A stretch of DNA of 49,872 nt, taken from contig NZ_JAOWRF010000033.1 in the NCBI RefSeq assembly GCF_025753815.1, positions 1-49,872 on the forward strand, written 5' to 3'. How positions within the stretch are numbered: the stretch's first letter is position 1; every line of letters starts with the position of its first letter. The DNA comes from Plectonema radiosum NIES-515. Its GTDB lineage: Bacteria > Cyanobacteriota > Cyanobacteriia > Cyanobacteriales > Nostocaceae. The translations under genes and the position numbers were made by a program. The notes beneath the pieces were generated by a model. The model worked only from the letters and a program-made list of their open reading frames with translations, made no database searches and had not been told where the DNA came from. Positions 32,160 through 40,768 of this stretch are shown here, piece after piece.

Positions 32160-32510
32160 ATGAATAAACGCTTAATCATCAAGGACTTAAATTATCTAGA
32201 GCCGGTTAAGGAAAATACTGTTGTCGGAGGTGATGATGTTGTCGCTCTTACTGGCACGATTGCAATAACCGGACCTGGTTATGCTAGTGCTGGTGCGGTG
32301 GCACTTGCTGCCGGTCAGATTACTGGCATCGATATTCAAACCCAAACAAGTGCCTCAGCGAGTATCAGTTTAGCTAATGCAAGAGCCGAAGCCTATGCAA
32401 GGACTGGAAACAATACTGCTGTATCCTTGAGTTATAGTAACTCTAGTTTTAATCCTAGAAGTTCTAATAGGTCTAATTCGCTTTCTTTGAATTCAACAAC
32501 GACACCATAA
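32160..32510 (+). CDS. Double-glycine-leader precursor peptide 3
   Basis: I place the start at the ATG at 32160 (116 residues), because it puts the leader motif at the very N-terminus, as in the other precursors; an upstream ATG at 32094 adds unrelated residues. The leader is IKDLNYLEPVKENTVVGG. The core is Ala/Gly/Ser-rich: GTIAITGPGYASAGAVALAA, then QTQTSASASISLANARAEAY, and a Ser/Asn-rich tail. The residue alternation matches precursor 2. No Cys. Confidence 0.8.
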   Translation: MNKRLIIKDLNYLEPVKENTVVGGDDVVALTGTIAITGPGYASAGAVALAAGQITGIDIQTQTSASASISLANARAEAYARTGNNTAVSLSYSNSSFNPRSSNRSNSLSLNSTTTP

Positions 32511-32793
32511 GGGTAAGTATTCTCAAATTTTACACCAATTTTAACGGCTCTTTATCTAATTAAAATTAGTGCAAAATGTGAGAATACGCAAATTAAAACT
32601 AGCCAGATCATTAGGGCATTTACAAAATGATTTTTCTTTGATAGAATAATATACAAGAGCAATTTTTATACTCACCTTTGCTTTTCCGCAAAGTAGTTAA
32701 TCGAGGTCGTAAATTATGGGATGGAGTGCTGTGAAATCCTCTCATATCAATCATTTTTAAATTGTCATCTATCTAAAATAAGGAGGTTTCTTC

Positions 32794-33126
32794 ATGAGTG
32801 TATTACAGATATCAGACCTGAGCTTTTGTGAAGTAGTAGAGAAAGAAATCGAAGTCCAAGGTGGTGCATATATTTTGGCGGGAAACATAAAAAATGAAAA
32901 TTTACGCTCGTTAATAACGAGATCGTTTTCTCCTTCGCTGCTTGTAGAATACGATCGCCAACCACTTTATTCCACGACAGATATTGTAGTTGACAAATTA
33001 CAGAATCAAATCACTGGTGAATCAGGATATTTAACCTCAAGTAAAGATGGGAAATATCAATCTGGTGTGATAGTTGGTCAAAACTCTGTAAAAAGTTTTG
33101 CCTCATACATTTCCTCTTCTACTTGA
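32794..33126 (+). CDS. Double-glycine-leader precursor peptide 4
   Basis: 110 residues with a strong ribosome site (AGGAGG, 7 nt before ATG). The leader is ISDLSFCEVVEKEIEVQGG, with YL replaced by FC. The core differs from the Ser/Ala-rich ones: AYILAGNIKNENLRSLITRS, then FSPSLLVEYDRQPLYSTTDI and a Ser-rich end. So one leader type serves unrelated cores. No modification enzyme motif is obvious for it. Confidence 0.8.
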   Translation: MSVLQISDLSFCEVVEKEIEVQGGAYILAGNIKNENLRSLITRSFSPSLLVEYDRQPLYSTTDIVVDKLQNQITGESGYLTSSKDGKYQSGVIVGQNSVKSFASYISSST

Positions 33127-33173
33127 CTTAAATATCCATTACCAATTCAATACCTAATAGCTCAAAAAAGTAG

Positions 33174-33506
33174 ATGCAGATTACTGATTTGTCGTATTTA
33201 GACAATGTTCTACAAGAGGAGTTGATTTCAGGTTCTGCTGGAGTGCTTGTAGATGCTACCGCATCAGCTTCAGGCTATCCAAGCAGCACTTTCATTTTTA
33301 CAGATGCTAGAGGTAAACTCTTGCCGAGCGGTGTTTCTATAGCATTTGGTCGAGGATTAGCAGTGGCAAATGGTGATAATCTTACAGTTAACGTTACAGT
33401 CGCAGGTGATGGCGATATTGTGTTAGGAAAAACTATAAATCGTCATTTTCAAGCTACTGCTATTGCCCGTGGTTTTGTCATCGCGATTGATTTACCTAAC
33501 CGCTAG
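33174..33506 (+). CDS. Leader-type precursor peptide 5, altered cleavage site
   Basis: 110 residues starting directly with the leader: ITDLSYLDNVLQEELISG, then SAG. The expected Gly-Gly is Ser-Gly or Ala-Gly here, so cleavage may be after ISG, after SAG, or lost. The core is beta-like and hydrophobic-alternating: VLVDATASASGYPSSTFIFT, then SIAFGRGLAVANGDNLTVNV and VIAIDLPNR. No strong ribosome site (AAAAAGTAG before ATG). Confidence 0.75.
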   Translation: MQITDLSYLDNVLQEELISGSAGVLVDATASASGYPSSTFIFTDARGKLLPSGVSIAFGRGLAVANGDNLTVNVTVAGDGDIVLGKTINRHFQATAIARGFVIAIDLPNR

Positions 33507-33718
33507 ATATAGCAATGCGGTTTGATTGCGTAAAAATATACGTTCGGCTTATTCGGGTGTGGATTTTCCAAACCCAATAGGGTCTGTTATGTTAGGTGTT
33601 TTGAGTACGGCACCAAAGCCTTGAAAATGGTGTCGTCATGAATGTCGATAATGCACCCGACAATACCTAATTTTGTTCAAAACCTTTTGAATTTAATTTA
33701 CTTGAAGGAGCAATCCAC

Positions 33719-34090
33719 ATGTCTGACAACGATCGCTCAGATTTAAATTCTCAAGCAGTACCATTCTTTGCCCGTTACTTAGAAGGGCAATTCTGCGAAG
33801 ATTTGTCTGAAGAAGAAATGGAAGCAGTTCAAGGTGGTACTACATTTGTGACGCTAAAATTCCCCTCCGACAACGAAGAAGGTGGTCATGGTGGAGGGGT
33901 TGTCACTAATAAATTCCCCAGGGATAAAGAAGATTGGGGTGGAGGAGTTGTTACTAATAAATTCCCCAGCGATAAAGAAGATTGGGGTGGAGGAGTTGTC
34001 ACCAGAAAGTACCCATCAGATGCTGATGAATATGCTGTGACACAAAAGTATCCATCAGATGGAGACGATCACGCTTTTCCCATAGATTAA
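33719..34090 (+). CDS. mdnA: Multi-core microviridin precursor peptide
   Basis: 123 residues, ribosome site AAGGAG. The leader has VPFFARYLEGQFCEDLSEEE, whose PFFARxL helix is the recognition motif for the ATP-grasp ligases, and ends EAVQGG at 39-40. Five microviridin-like cores follow: TLKFPSDNEE (45-54), TNKFPRDKED (63-72), TNKFPSDKED (79-88), TRKYPSDADE (95-104), TQKYPSDGDD (108-117), separated by Gly-rich or short linkers. The TxKxPSDx[ED][ED] pattern supplies Thr/Ser-Asp/Glu esters and a Lys-Glu/Asp amide. In core 2 the Ser is Arg68, so one ester is impossible. Microviridins are protease inhibitors. The ligase genes follow directly. Confidence 0.95.
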   Translation: MSDNDRSDLNSQAVPFFARYLEGQFCEDLSEEEMEAVQGGTTFVTLKFPSDNEEGGHGGGVVTNKFPRDKEDWGGGVVTNKFPSDKEDWGGGVVTRKYPSDADEYAVTQKYPSDGDDHAFPID

Positions 34091-34139
34091 AGCTTTGATT
34101 TGTAGTCAAATCTGAAGTTCTCAACGTTCTCAATTTTGA

Positions 34140-34155
34140 GAGCGCTGAAGCGCTC
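34140..34155 (+). other. Hairpin between precursor and ligase genes
   Basis: GAGCGCT and AGCGCTC pair perfectly around GA, 50 bp after the precursor stop and 21 bp before the ligase ATG. A CTCAATTTTGAG stem overlaps upstream. It may attenuate or process the transcript so that precursor exceeds enzymes. Confidence 0.45.
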
Positions 34156-34176
34156 ACTACAAAAATAAATGTTTTT

Positions 34177-35166
34177 ATGCATCTATCGCGTGATGTTGTT
34201 TTATTAATTACCCACAGTGGTGATTTTTTCACAATAGATAGAGTAGCACAAGCTGTATCAAAACGGGGCGCACAACCGTTTCGCTTGGACACTGATAAAT
34301 TTCCGCTGCAAGTGAAACTGAAACAGCAACTGGGCAATAAAAGCAGTCACAGACTCGAATACGATCGAGCATCTTCTCATCTACATTCTATCGATAGCGA
34401 TCAGGTAGTAGCAGTTTGGATGCGTCGGATTTTTGCTCCCCAGATGAATACAGAATTGCTTCCTCAATTCCAAGCAGCTTGTGCTAGGGAGTCATTGGCA
34501 ACTTTAAATGGTTTTTGGGACAGTTTGCGAAAAGCGCGTTGGGTAGATAATTTACAGCAAATTGCTGTTGCCGAAAACAAGCTACACCAACTGCGAGTAG
34601 CGTCTGAGGTTGGTCTTATTATCCCTCAGACTCTTGTCACCAACAATGCTGAATCTGTGGGGGAGTTTTTCTCTGAGGTGAAGGGTAAAATGGTGACTAA
34701 ACTGTTAACTCCTATTTCCATGAGTATGAAAGGCTCCCCTTTCTTTTTTTACACCAGTGCTGTTAAAGAAGAAGACTTGCTTGATGGGGAAACACTGCGG
34801 TATTGTCCGATGGTTTTTCAAGAAGAAATACCCAAACAATGGGAATTGCGGGTGGTGTTTGTTAATGGTAATTTCTTTGTAGGAGCGCTAGATGCATCTG
34901 TTTATAATACATCTACTCTTGATTGGCGTTGTGCGAAAAACGAAGCTTGTGTATGGCAACCTTATGAATTGCCAATTGGAATCAAACTTGCGATCAAAGA
35001 TTTTATGGCAAGGTTTGGGCTACTTTTTGGAGCCTTTGATTTTATCGTCACACCAGCAGAAGAATACGTCTTTTTAGAAGTTAATCCTGTAGGGGAATGG
35101 GGAATGTTAGAGCGAGATTTGGACTACCCGATTTCGGAAGCGATCGCTTCGGCTTTGCTTCCCTGA
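34177..35166 (+). CDS. mdnC: Microviridin ATP-grasp ligase, ester-forming type (MdnC/MvdD)
   Basis: 329 residues. It starts DVVLLITHSGDFFTIDRVAQ, then QPFRLDTDKFPLQVKL, the N-terminal domain of graspetide ligases that binds the precursor leader. The ATP-grasp core has KGKMVTKLLTPISMS, FQEEIPKQWELRVVFVNGNF and FGAFDFIVTPAEEYVFLEVN, which carries the metal/ATP residues. It ends NPVGEWGMLERDLDYPISEA. Similarity to MdnC/MvdD from memory, rather than MdnB, suggests it forms the two lactone (ester) bonds on each core using ATP. It is followed by the second ligase 37 bp later. Confidence 0.92.
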   Translation: MHLSRDVVLLITHSGDFFTIDRVAQAVSKRGAQPFRLDTDKFPLQVKLKQQLGNKSSHRLEYDRASSHLHSIDSDQVVAVWMRRIFAPQMNTELLPQFQAACARESLATLNGFWDSLRKARWVDNLQQIAVAENKLHQLRVASEVGLIIPQTLVTNNAESVGEFFSEVKGKMVTKLLTPISMSMKGSPFFFYTSAVKEEDLLDGETLRYCPMVFQEEIPKQWELRVVFVNGNFFVGALDASVYNTSTLDWRCAKNEACVWQPYELPIGIKLAIKDFMARFGLLFGAFDFIVTPAEEYVFLEVNPVGEWGMLERDLDYPISEAIASALLP

Positions 35167-35203
35167 AGTATTTAATTTCAAATATTGATGGGGTTTACTT
35201 CAG

Positions 35204-36253
35204 ATGACAGTTTTAATAATTACCCATAGCCAAGATAACGAGAGCATTCCTCTAGTAATGCAAGCGATCGCAGCGCAAGGAGGAAAGGCTTTTCGTTTTG
35301 ATACAGACAGATTTCCCACTCAACTACAACTAAATATTTACTACGGTAAAGAAAAACAGCAACTAATTCTAATTGATGAAGACAAAAAATTAGACTTGAG
35401 CGAAATATCAGCAGTTTGGTATCGACGAATTGCGATCGCTGCAAGAATTCCGACCACAATGGACTCGCAACTAAGACTTGCCTCGGTGCAGGAGTCTCGT
35501 GTCACCATTCAGGGTATGATTGCCAGTATACCGGGATTCCACTTAGACCGATTGCCAAATATCCGTCTTGCCGATAATAAACAGCTACAATTACAAGTAG
35601 CACGAATGCTAGGTTTAGATACACCACGCACGCTGATTACAAATAATCCCCAAGCAGTTAAGCAATTTTACCAAGAGTGCGAGCAGGGTATGATTGCAAA
35701 AATGCTTTCTTCCTTTGCTATCTACGATCGCGAAGCACAAGAGCATGTAGTATTCACCAATCCGGTTACAGATGCAGATTTAGACAATCTGGATGGATTG
35801 CATTTGTGTCCGATGACATTTCAAGAGAAAGTACCCAAAGCACTGGAGTTACGGACAACGATTGTTGGTAAACGTGTATTTACCGCAGCGGTTGATTCCC
35901 AAAGTTTGCAACGATCTCGTTACGACTGGCGCCGAGAAGGAATTGCCTTACTCAATGCTTGGCAACCTTACGATTTACCCCAGGATATACAGAACAAGCT
36001 GCTTGAGCTAATGGCTCACTTTGGTTTAAATTATGGAGCAATTGATATCATTTTAACACCTGACGGTCGGCATATATTCCTTGAGATTAATCCTGTGGGT
36101 GAATTTTTCTGGATGGAACATTGTCCTGGCTTTCCGATTTCTCAAGCGATCGCTGAGGTATTGTTAACTAACTCCCATACAAAAGACTTCTTGCAGTTAT
36201 TTGAGCAAAAAGACGATCAAAAACATCAAAACGCATTTTCCCCGCAAGTTTAA
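35204..36253 (+). CDS. mdnB: Microviridin ATP-grasp ligase, amide-forming type (MdnB/MvdC)
   Basis: 349 residues, paralogous to the preceding ligase. It starts TVLIITHSQDNESIPLVMQA, then GGKAFRFDTDRFPTQLQL; the DNESIPLV stretch is typical of the MdnB/MvdC type. ATP-grasp segments are GMIAKMLSSF, FQEKVPKALELRTTIVGKRV and GAIDIILTPDGRHIFLEINP. It should form the Lys-Glu/Asp lactam after ester formation. About 30 extra polar residues at the C-terminus are unremarkable. No acetyltransferase (MdnD) or dedicated transporter (MdnE) gene follows; the next gene is on the other strand. Confidence 0.92.
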   Translation: MTVLIITHSQDNESIPLVMQAIAAQGGKAFRFDTDRFPTQLQLNIYYGKEKQQLILIDEDKKLDLSEISAVWYRRIAIAARIPTTMDSQLRLASVQESRVTIQGMIASIPGFHLDRLPNIRLADNKQLQLQVARMLGLDTPRTLITNNPQAVKQFYQECEQGMIAKMLSSFAIYDREAQEHVVFTNPVTDADLDNLDGLHLCPMTFQEKVPKALELRTTIVGKRVFTAAVDSQSLQRSRYDWRREGIALLNAWQPYDLPQDIQNKLLELMAHFGLNYGAIDIILTPDGRHIFLEINPVGEFFWMEHCPGFPISQAIAEVLLTNSHTKDFLQLFEQKDDQKHQNAFSPQV

Positions 36254-36272
36254 TTTTTAATTTCTCCATCAG

Positions 36273-37076
36273 CTAGTTTTTTTTACGTTTCAATGCCACA
36301 CCAATAACACCAGCAACTAAGATAGCAGCTATATTATTTGAAGGTTCAGGTACGGAAACTCTAGCTTGATTTCGCTTGACTTCGATTAAAGTTAAATTTG
36401 TTTGGTTAGGAAAATAACGTTGCAAAGAACCTGCAAAAGAAGATGTGATAAATTCTTCTTTCCCGCCAAAATTAAAATTACTGCCTCGATTTATGAAGCT
36501 AACATTGTCACTATTTTCAACACCAATAAAATCGTCATTGCCTTCGGTCGTTAAATTACCGGTGATGCTAAAAAAGTCTAAAAGACTGTTATTATTAGTG
36601 TCGAATAAAGCGAAAAATATATCTCCAAAAGCTCTAGCATTTTCGGCTGGTGGATTGTCTATAGATGTTTTTAACTCTAAATCACCTAAAAAGTCAAAAG
36701 AAAAATTTGTATTTGCATCAATAGCGAAGTTACCTAGAACTGTAGCTTGACTATTTGCTAATGCTAAGTAATCTCTACCTTCACCCAACGCTATGCTGAA
36801 AGATGAATTTGATGCTGTTGGTGGAGAAACGATAAAAGCTGCCTTAGGGTCAGCAAATGCCGTTGCCGTAGCCTTATCGATACCAATAACAAGGTTTTCT
36901 ATGTCAATGCTACTTGAAGTTAGTGTAGGGCTTTGACTAAATTGTGTAAAGTTGAATTGTCCTTGAGAAGAAGCAAAGGTAGCAGCTTTACTGGGTGAAA
37001 TTGCTAACATTGAACTTGCGATCGCCGGCGTAGCTAATAACAACACGCGCTTACAAAAAATTATGTACTTTTTCAT
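36273..37076 (-). CDS. PEP-CTERM-type secreted protein
   Basis: 267 residues. Signal peptide at 1-31 (RVLLLATPAIASSMLAISPS, then KAA). The mature part is beta-rich and Asn/Ser-rich (FDFLGDLELKTSIDNPPAEN, then FALFDTNNNSLLDFFSI). The C-terminus is a sorting tripartite signal: VPEP, a hydrophobic helix (NNIAAILVAGVIGVAL) and KRKKN. Such proteins are processed by an exosortase-type system, usually with exopolysaccharide. It is convergent with the microviridin ligase gene, 19 bp apart. The particular function is unknown. Confidence 0.85.
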   Translation of the reverse strand: MKKYIIFCKRVLLLATPAIASSMLAISPSKAATFASSQGQFNFTQFSQSPTLTSSSIDIENLVIGIDKATATAFADPKAAFIVSPPTASNSSFSIALGEGRDYLALANSQATVLGNFAIDANTNFSFDFLGDLELKTSIDNPPAENARAFGDIFFALFDTNNNSLLDFFSITGNLTTEGNDDFIGVENSDNVSFINRGSNFNFGGKEEFITSSFAGSLQRYFPNQTNLTLIEVKRNQARVSVPEPSNNIAAILVAGVIGVALKRKKN

Positions 37077-37528
37077 ACAAGTTTATTCTGATTACTTTTG
37101 ACGTTGGTTACAATGCGCGTCGTAGTTACGCACTCAAAGCTCAAATTTTCCCAAGCAGCATTAGCTGGGAAAATTCTCTATGAATCACCCTTCAATCATC
37201 CATCGACGGAATTTAAATATGTTTGATCCAGAACCCCTACAAGACGTAGCAGTGCTACGTGACAATAATTAGTTTTCGGAAATTTATCAAGTAAATTTGT
37301 TGTTGATAAATGATTTAAACGTCTTTGCACCCAAAAACAGTAACGCATTTCAACAAAAATACTTACGTAAATATACTAGAGGAAGTTTTGATATAATTGT
37401 GTAAAATTTATATAAACTGATTGATTTTTTCCATGAACTTCACAATAATTTACTGTGAAGGCACTGTAAAATTAATAACAGACGTAGCAGTGCTACGTCT
37501 CTACAATTTGTCGGATATGACGCTGTAA
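37077..37528. other. Spacer with two GACGTAGCAGTGCTACGTC palindromes
   Basis: ACGTAGCAGTGCTACGT at 37244-37260 and GACGTAGCAGTGCTACGTC at 37481-37499 are copies of one palindrome. The second lies 29 bp past the stop of the minus-strand M16 gene and can serve as its terminator. No gene is supported between them. Confidence 0.6.
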
Positions 37529-39031
37529 TTAATTCTGCGCTTGTGGTTGTGGTGAACCGGGAATTGTCACATCGATCGCTGTCACCTGTGCTGCTAACTG
37601 GGTAAGTGGAGGGTTAATAGCAGTTTGATTCCCCACTACCAGTGTCACCATATTTTCTGGCTTGAGATATTTCTGCGCTACTCGTTGCACATCCGCAGCT
37701 GTAGTTGCAGCTACAGCTTTTTGATAGCGAAACAGAAAATCAGCCGGATAGCCGTAATATTCGTAGCGCATCAAACGTGATAAAGTTTGTTTCGGGTCTT
37801 GAAAATTGAAAACAAACGAATTGAGTGTAGACGATGAAGCAAAAGCCAATTCCTTGGGAGTGACTTTTTCAGTTTGGGTGCGCTTGATTTCGGTTTGCAT
37901 AGCTTTGACAAACTGTACAGTCGCATTTGATCGCGTTTGTCCCCCAGCAACGAATAACCCAGGATAATCAAAGCGGGGACTCCAAGAACCGTATACAGAA
38001 TAAGCTAAACCTTGACGCGATCGCACTTCATTAAACAAGCGTCCACCAAATCCATTTAACACTTCATTCAACACACCCAACGCCGGATAATCGGGACTAT
38101 TGAACTGTCCGCCCAAATGCCCGATGAGAATGCTACTCTGAGTCAGTTGTGGCTGATTGACAAAATACACCCCACCTAATTTAGCTTGCTTCACCACAGG
38201 TAACTGAAGTTTAGGCAAATTTGGGTTAGCCTTCCAATCACCAAACTTAGCTTGAACAAGTTCGCGCATCTTCTTAGAATCAAAATCCCCGATAATCCCC
38301 AAAATCATATTATTTGGGTAAAAATATTGCTGATAAAACTGACTCAAATCCTCACGCGAAATCTTATCTATCGTTGCATACTCAGTCGTTCTGGCATAAG
38401 GGCTATCCTTACCATAAATCAACTTACTAAATTCCCGACTAGCAATATCATCAGGAGCATCATTGCGTCGAGCAATACTACCTCTTTCCTGCGTCTTTGA
38501 CAGATCCAGCTTATCAGCAGCAAAAACCGGCTCTCGCAGCACCTCAGCAAACAGCCCAAACACCATTTCTAAATCTTCAGTAAGCGACTCAAAACCAGCA
38601 CCAGCCGAAGTCTCACCAATACTAGTTTCCACCGAAGCCGCTCGTTGTTCCAACATTTGATTTAGCTGATCCGGAGTATGCTTGCGAGTTCCTCCAGTTC
38701 GCATCACCTCCCCAGTCAAGTCAGCCAAACCGACCTTATCACTCGGCTCAAAGCGATCGCCAGTACGCACCAAAGCACTACCACTCACCAACGGCAGATC
38801 GCGATCCTCTATCAAATATACAACCATCCCATTTTGCAGCACAAAGCGATCGTACTTCGGCAACTTCACCTCAGGTAAAGGTGCAAACCGCAACTCAGTA
38901 TAAGGCTTCGCTCCCGTCGCTGCCACAGCAAAATCAAACATTCCCACAAGCAACAGAGTAAAACCAAGCATCAACGAATACAAAAGCCTTTTCCCCATTA
39001 CCCTCTTCCTCTTACCCCTAACCTTACCCAT
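37529..39031 (-). CDS. M16 peptidase-like protein lacking the zinc motif
   Basis: 500 residues with a signal peptide (LLYSLMLGFTLLLVGMFDFA). Two M16 domains follow: N-terminal FVLQNGMVVYLIEDRDLPLV with GLADLTGEVMRTGG at the place where active members have HxxEH, and C-terminal LNEVLNGFGGRLFNEVRSRQ with GLAYSVYG. The zinc motif is absent, so this is the non-catalytic partner type, comparable to alpha subunits of processing peptidases. It lies directly after the active M16 gene, and the two probably form a heterodimer in the periplasm. ATG at 39031 has AAGGAAG upstream; ATG at 38998 is an alternative. Confidence 0.9.
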   Translation of the reverse strand: MGKVRGKRKRVMGKRLLYSLMLGFTLLLVGMFDFAVAATGAKPYTELRFAPLPEVKLPKYDRFVLQNGMVVYLIEDRDLPLVSGSALVRTGDRFEPSDKVGLADLTGEVMRTGGTRKHTPDQLNQMLEQRAASVETSIGETSAGAGFESLTEDLEMVFGLFAEVLREPVFAADKLDLSKTQERGSIARRNDAPDDIASREFSKLIYGKDSPYARTTEYATIDKISREDLSQFYQQYFYPNNMILGIIGDFDSKKMRELVQAKFGDWKANPNLPKLQLPVVKQAKLGGVYFVNQPQLTQSSILIGHLGGQFNSPDYPALGVLNEVLNGFGGRLFNEVRSRQGLAYSVYGSWSPRFDYPGLFVAGGQTRSNATVQFVKAMQTEIKRTQTEKVTPKELAFASSSTLNSFVFNFQDPKQTLSRLMRYEYYGYPADFLFRYQKAVAATTAADVQRVAQKYLKPENMVTLVVGNQTAINPPLTQLAAQVTAIDVTIPGSPQPQAQN

Positions 39032-39132
39032 AATCTTCTTCCTTCGCGCCCTTTGCGCCTTGGCGGTTCGTTTCTCCCTCAGGCTAGAAGCCTGGGGCTA
39101 CACGTACAAAGCCTGCCTACGCAGGCTATTAA

Positions 39133-40737
39133 TTACCCCTTCTTCGACAACAACTTACCAACAGTGCGATTCTCCGGTGTAAAACTTTCCCTTGCCACCC
39201 GTTGAATATCCCCAGGAGTCACAGCCGCAATTTGATCCAACTGCTTAAACAAATTGCGCCAAGAACCAGTTTTCACCTCATATTCCAACAATTGTTGCGC
39301 CATACCCATATTAGAATCAAGCGATCGCAACAAACCCGCTCGCGCTTGCGTCTTGACTCTCTCCAACTCAGAAGGGGAAACAGGCTGAGTTTTCAAAGCG
39401 TCAATTTCCTTTCTTAAAGCGATCGCAACCTCATCAACATTGCGACCAGGAGCCGTCAGAGCATAGAAGAACATCAAATTCGGATACTTCTCTCCCGGAA
39501 ATCCGCTGGAACCTTGAGCACTCAGCGCCAAACGTTGTTGTTCTACCAAAGACTTATACAAGCGCGACGTGCGCCCACTACTCAACAAACTGCCAATAAT
39601 GTCATAAACTGCATTATCTGGATGAGTAATTGCCGGACGGTGATAACCTTCTAAATACCAAGGTTGCGAAGGTAGTTCTAAAGTAACTTCCCGCGTTTGC
39701 TTTTGAGGAGGTTCCACCGGTACTTGGGTTCGTGGTTTCGGTTTAGCCTTAAAGCGTCCAAAGTAAGTTTGTGCTAGTTGTTTGACTTGATTTGGCTTAA
39801 CATCTCCAACAACAGCGATCGTTAAATTGCTCGGTACATAGTACGTATCGAAAAACTTCCGCACATCTTCCCGTGTTAGGTTGCGGATATCCTCGTCATA
39901 ACCAATCACCGGACGCCTGTAAGGATGCACTTTAAAAGCCGCATCGTTAAATTTCTCCACCATCAACCCGATGGGAGAGTTTTCCACCCGCAGGCGTCGC
40001 TCCTCTAAAATTACATCTTTTTCTTTATAAAACTCGCGAAATACAGGATCGAGAAATCTGTCAGACTCCAAAGACATCCACAATTCCAACTTGTTAGAAG
40101 GAAAGCTGTAAAAATAACGAGTCGCTTCTGTGGAAGTATTTGCATTTAAACCAACACCTCCCGACTGTTCGACAATTCGCCCCAACTCGTTTTGCTTGAC
40201 TAATTTGGCTGCTTGTGCTTCAACATTTTTAAACTCGGCAGATAACTTAGCAACTTCATCTTGTTTACCAGTAGCTTTCGCTGTTTTAATTTGGCTAGAT
40301 AACTGATCCAAACGGTCTAATAAAGGTTTCTCAGCCTTGTAGTCTTTTGTACCAACAAACGTTGTCCCCTTAAATGCCAAATGCTCTAGAAAGTGCGCCA
40401 CGCCTGTTTTTCCATTTGGCTCATCCACGCCACCGACATCAGCGTAAGTAAGAAAAGAAACTACAGGGGCTTGATGGCGTTCCAAGACAATGAACTTCAT
40501 GCCATTATCAAGACGAAACTCCGTTAATTGTTTAATTACTCGATCTAAATAAGGTTGAATCGAAGTTGGAGGTGGTGGAGTTTGCGTTTTGGCTAAAGCA
40601 ATTTCTGGTAACAACCCCCAACAAAAAAAGATTGGCAAAATAAGGGTTACAACTAGAGTAAGAATCGGTATTCTCAAGCTTGAGCCTGAAAAAAATCTCA
40701 AATCTACAATTGGTGAGAAGTAACTAAGCTGCTTCAT
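39133..40737 (-). CDS. M16 family zinc metallopeptidase
   Basis: 534 residues. A signal or anchor segment at about 22-48 (IPILTLVVTLILPIFFCWGL) indicates export. The active-site motif HxxEH is in GVAHFLEHLAFKGTT. About 75 residues later EATRYFYSF and EKDVILEERRLRVENSP supply the third zinc ligand region. A helical insert rich in Lys/Ala separates them. The C-terminal M16 domain has GSLLSSGRTSRLYKSLVEQQ with RLALSA. Insulinase-type peptidases degrade short peptides. The next gene downstream encodes the inactive partner, 101 bp away, in one likely operon. Confidence 0.92.
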   Translation of the reverse strand: MKQLSYFSPIVDLRFFSGSSLRIPILTLVVTLILPIFFCWGLLPEIALAKTQTPPPPTSIQPYLDRVIKQLTEFRLDNGMKFIVLERHQAPVVSFLTYADVGGVDEPNGKTGVAHFLEHLAFKGTTFVGTKDYKAEKPLLDRLDQLSSQIKTAKATGKQDEVAKLSAEFKNVEAQAAKLVKQNELGRIVEQSGGVGLNANTSTEATRYFYSFPSNKLELWMSLESDRFLDPVFREFYKEKDVILEERRLRVENSPIGLMVEKFNDAAFKVHPYRRPVIGYDEDIRNLTREDVRKFFDTYYVPSNLTIAVVGDVKPNQVKQLAQTYFGRFKAKPKPRTQVPVEPPQKQTREVTLELPSQPWYLEGYHRPAITHPDNAVYDIIGSLLSSGRTSRLYKSLVEQQRLALSAQGSSGFPGEKYPNLMFFYALTAPGRNVDEVAIALRKEIDALKTQPVSPSELERVKTQARAGLLRSLDSNMGMAQQLLEYEVKTGSWRNLFKQLDQIAAVTPGDIQRVARESFTPENRTVGKLLSKKG

Positions 40738-40768
40738 AGGGAGAATAAAGGGACGCTTGGACTGGGAA

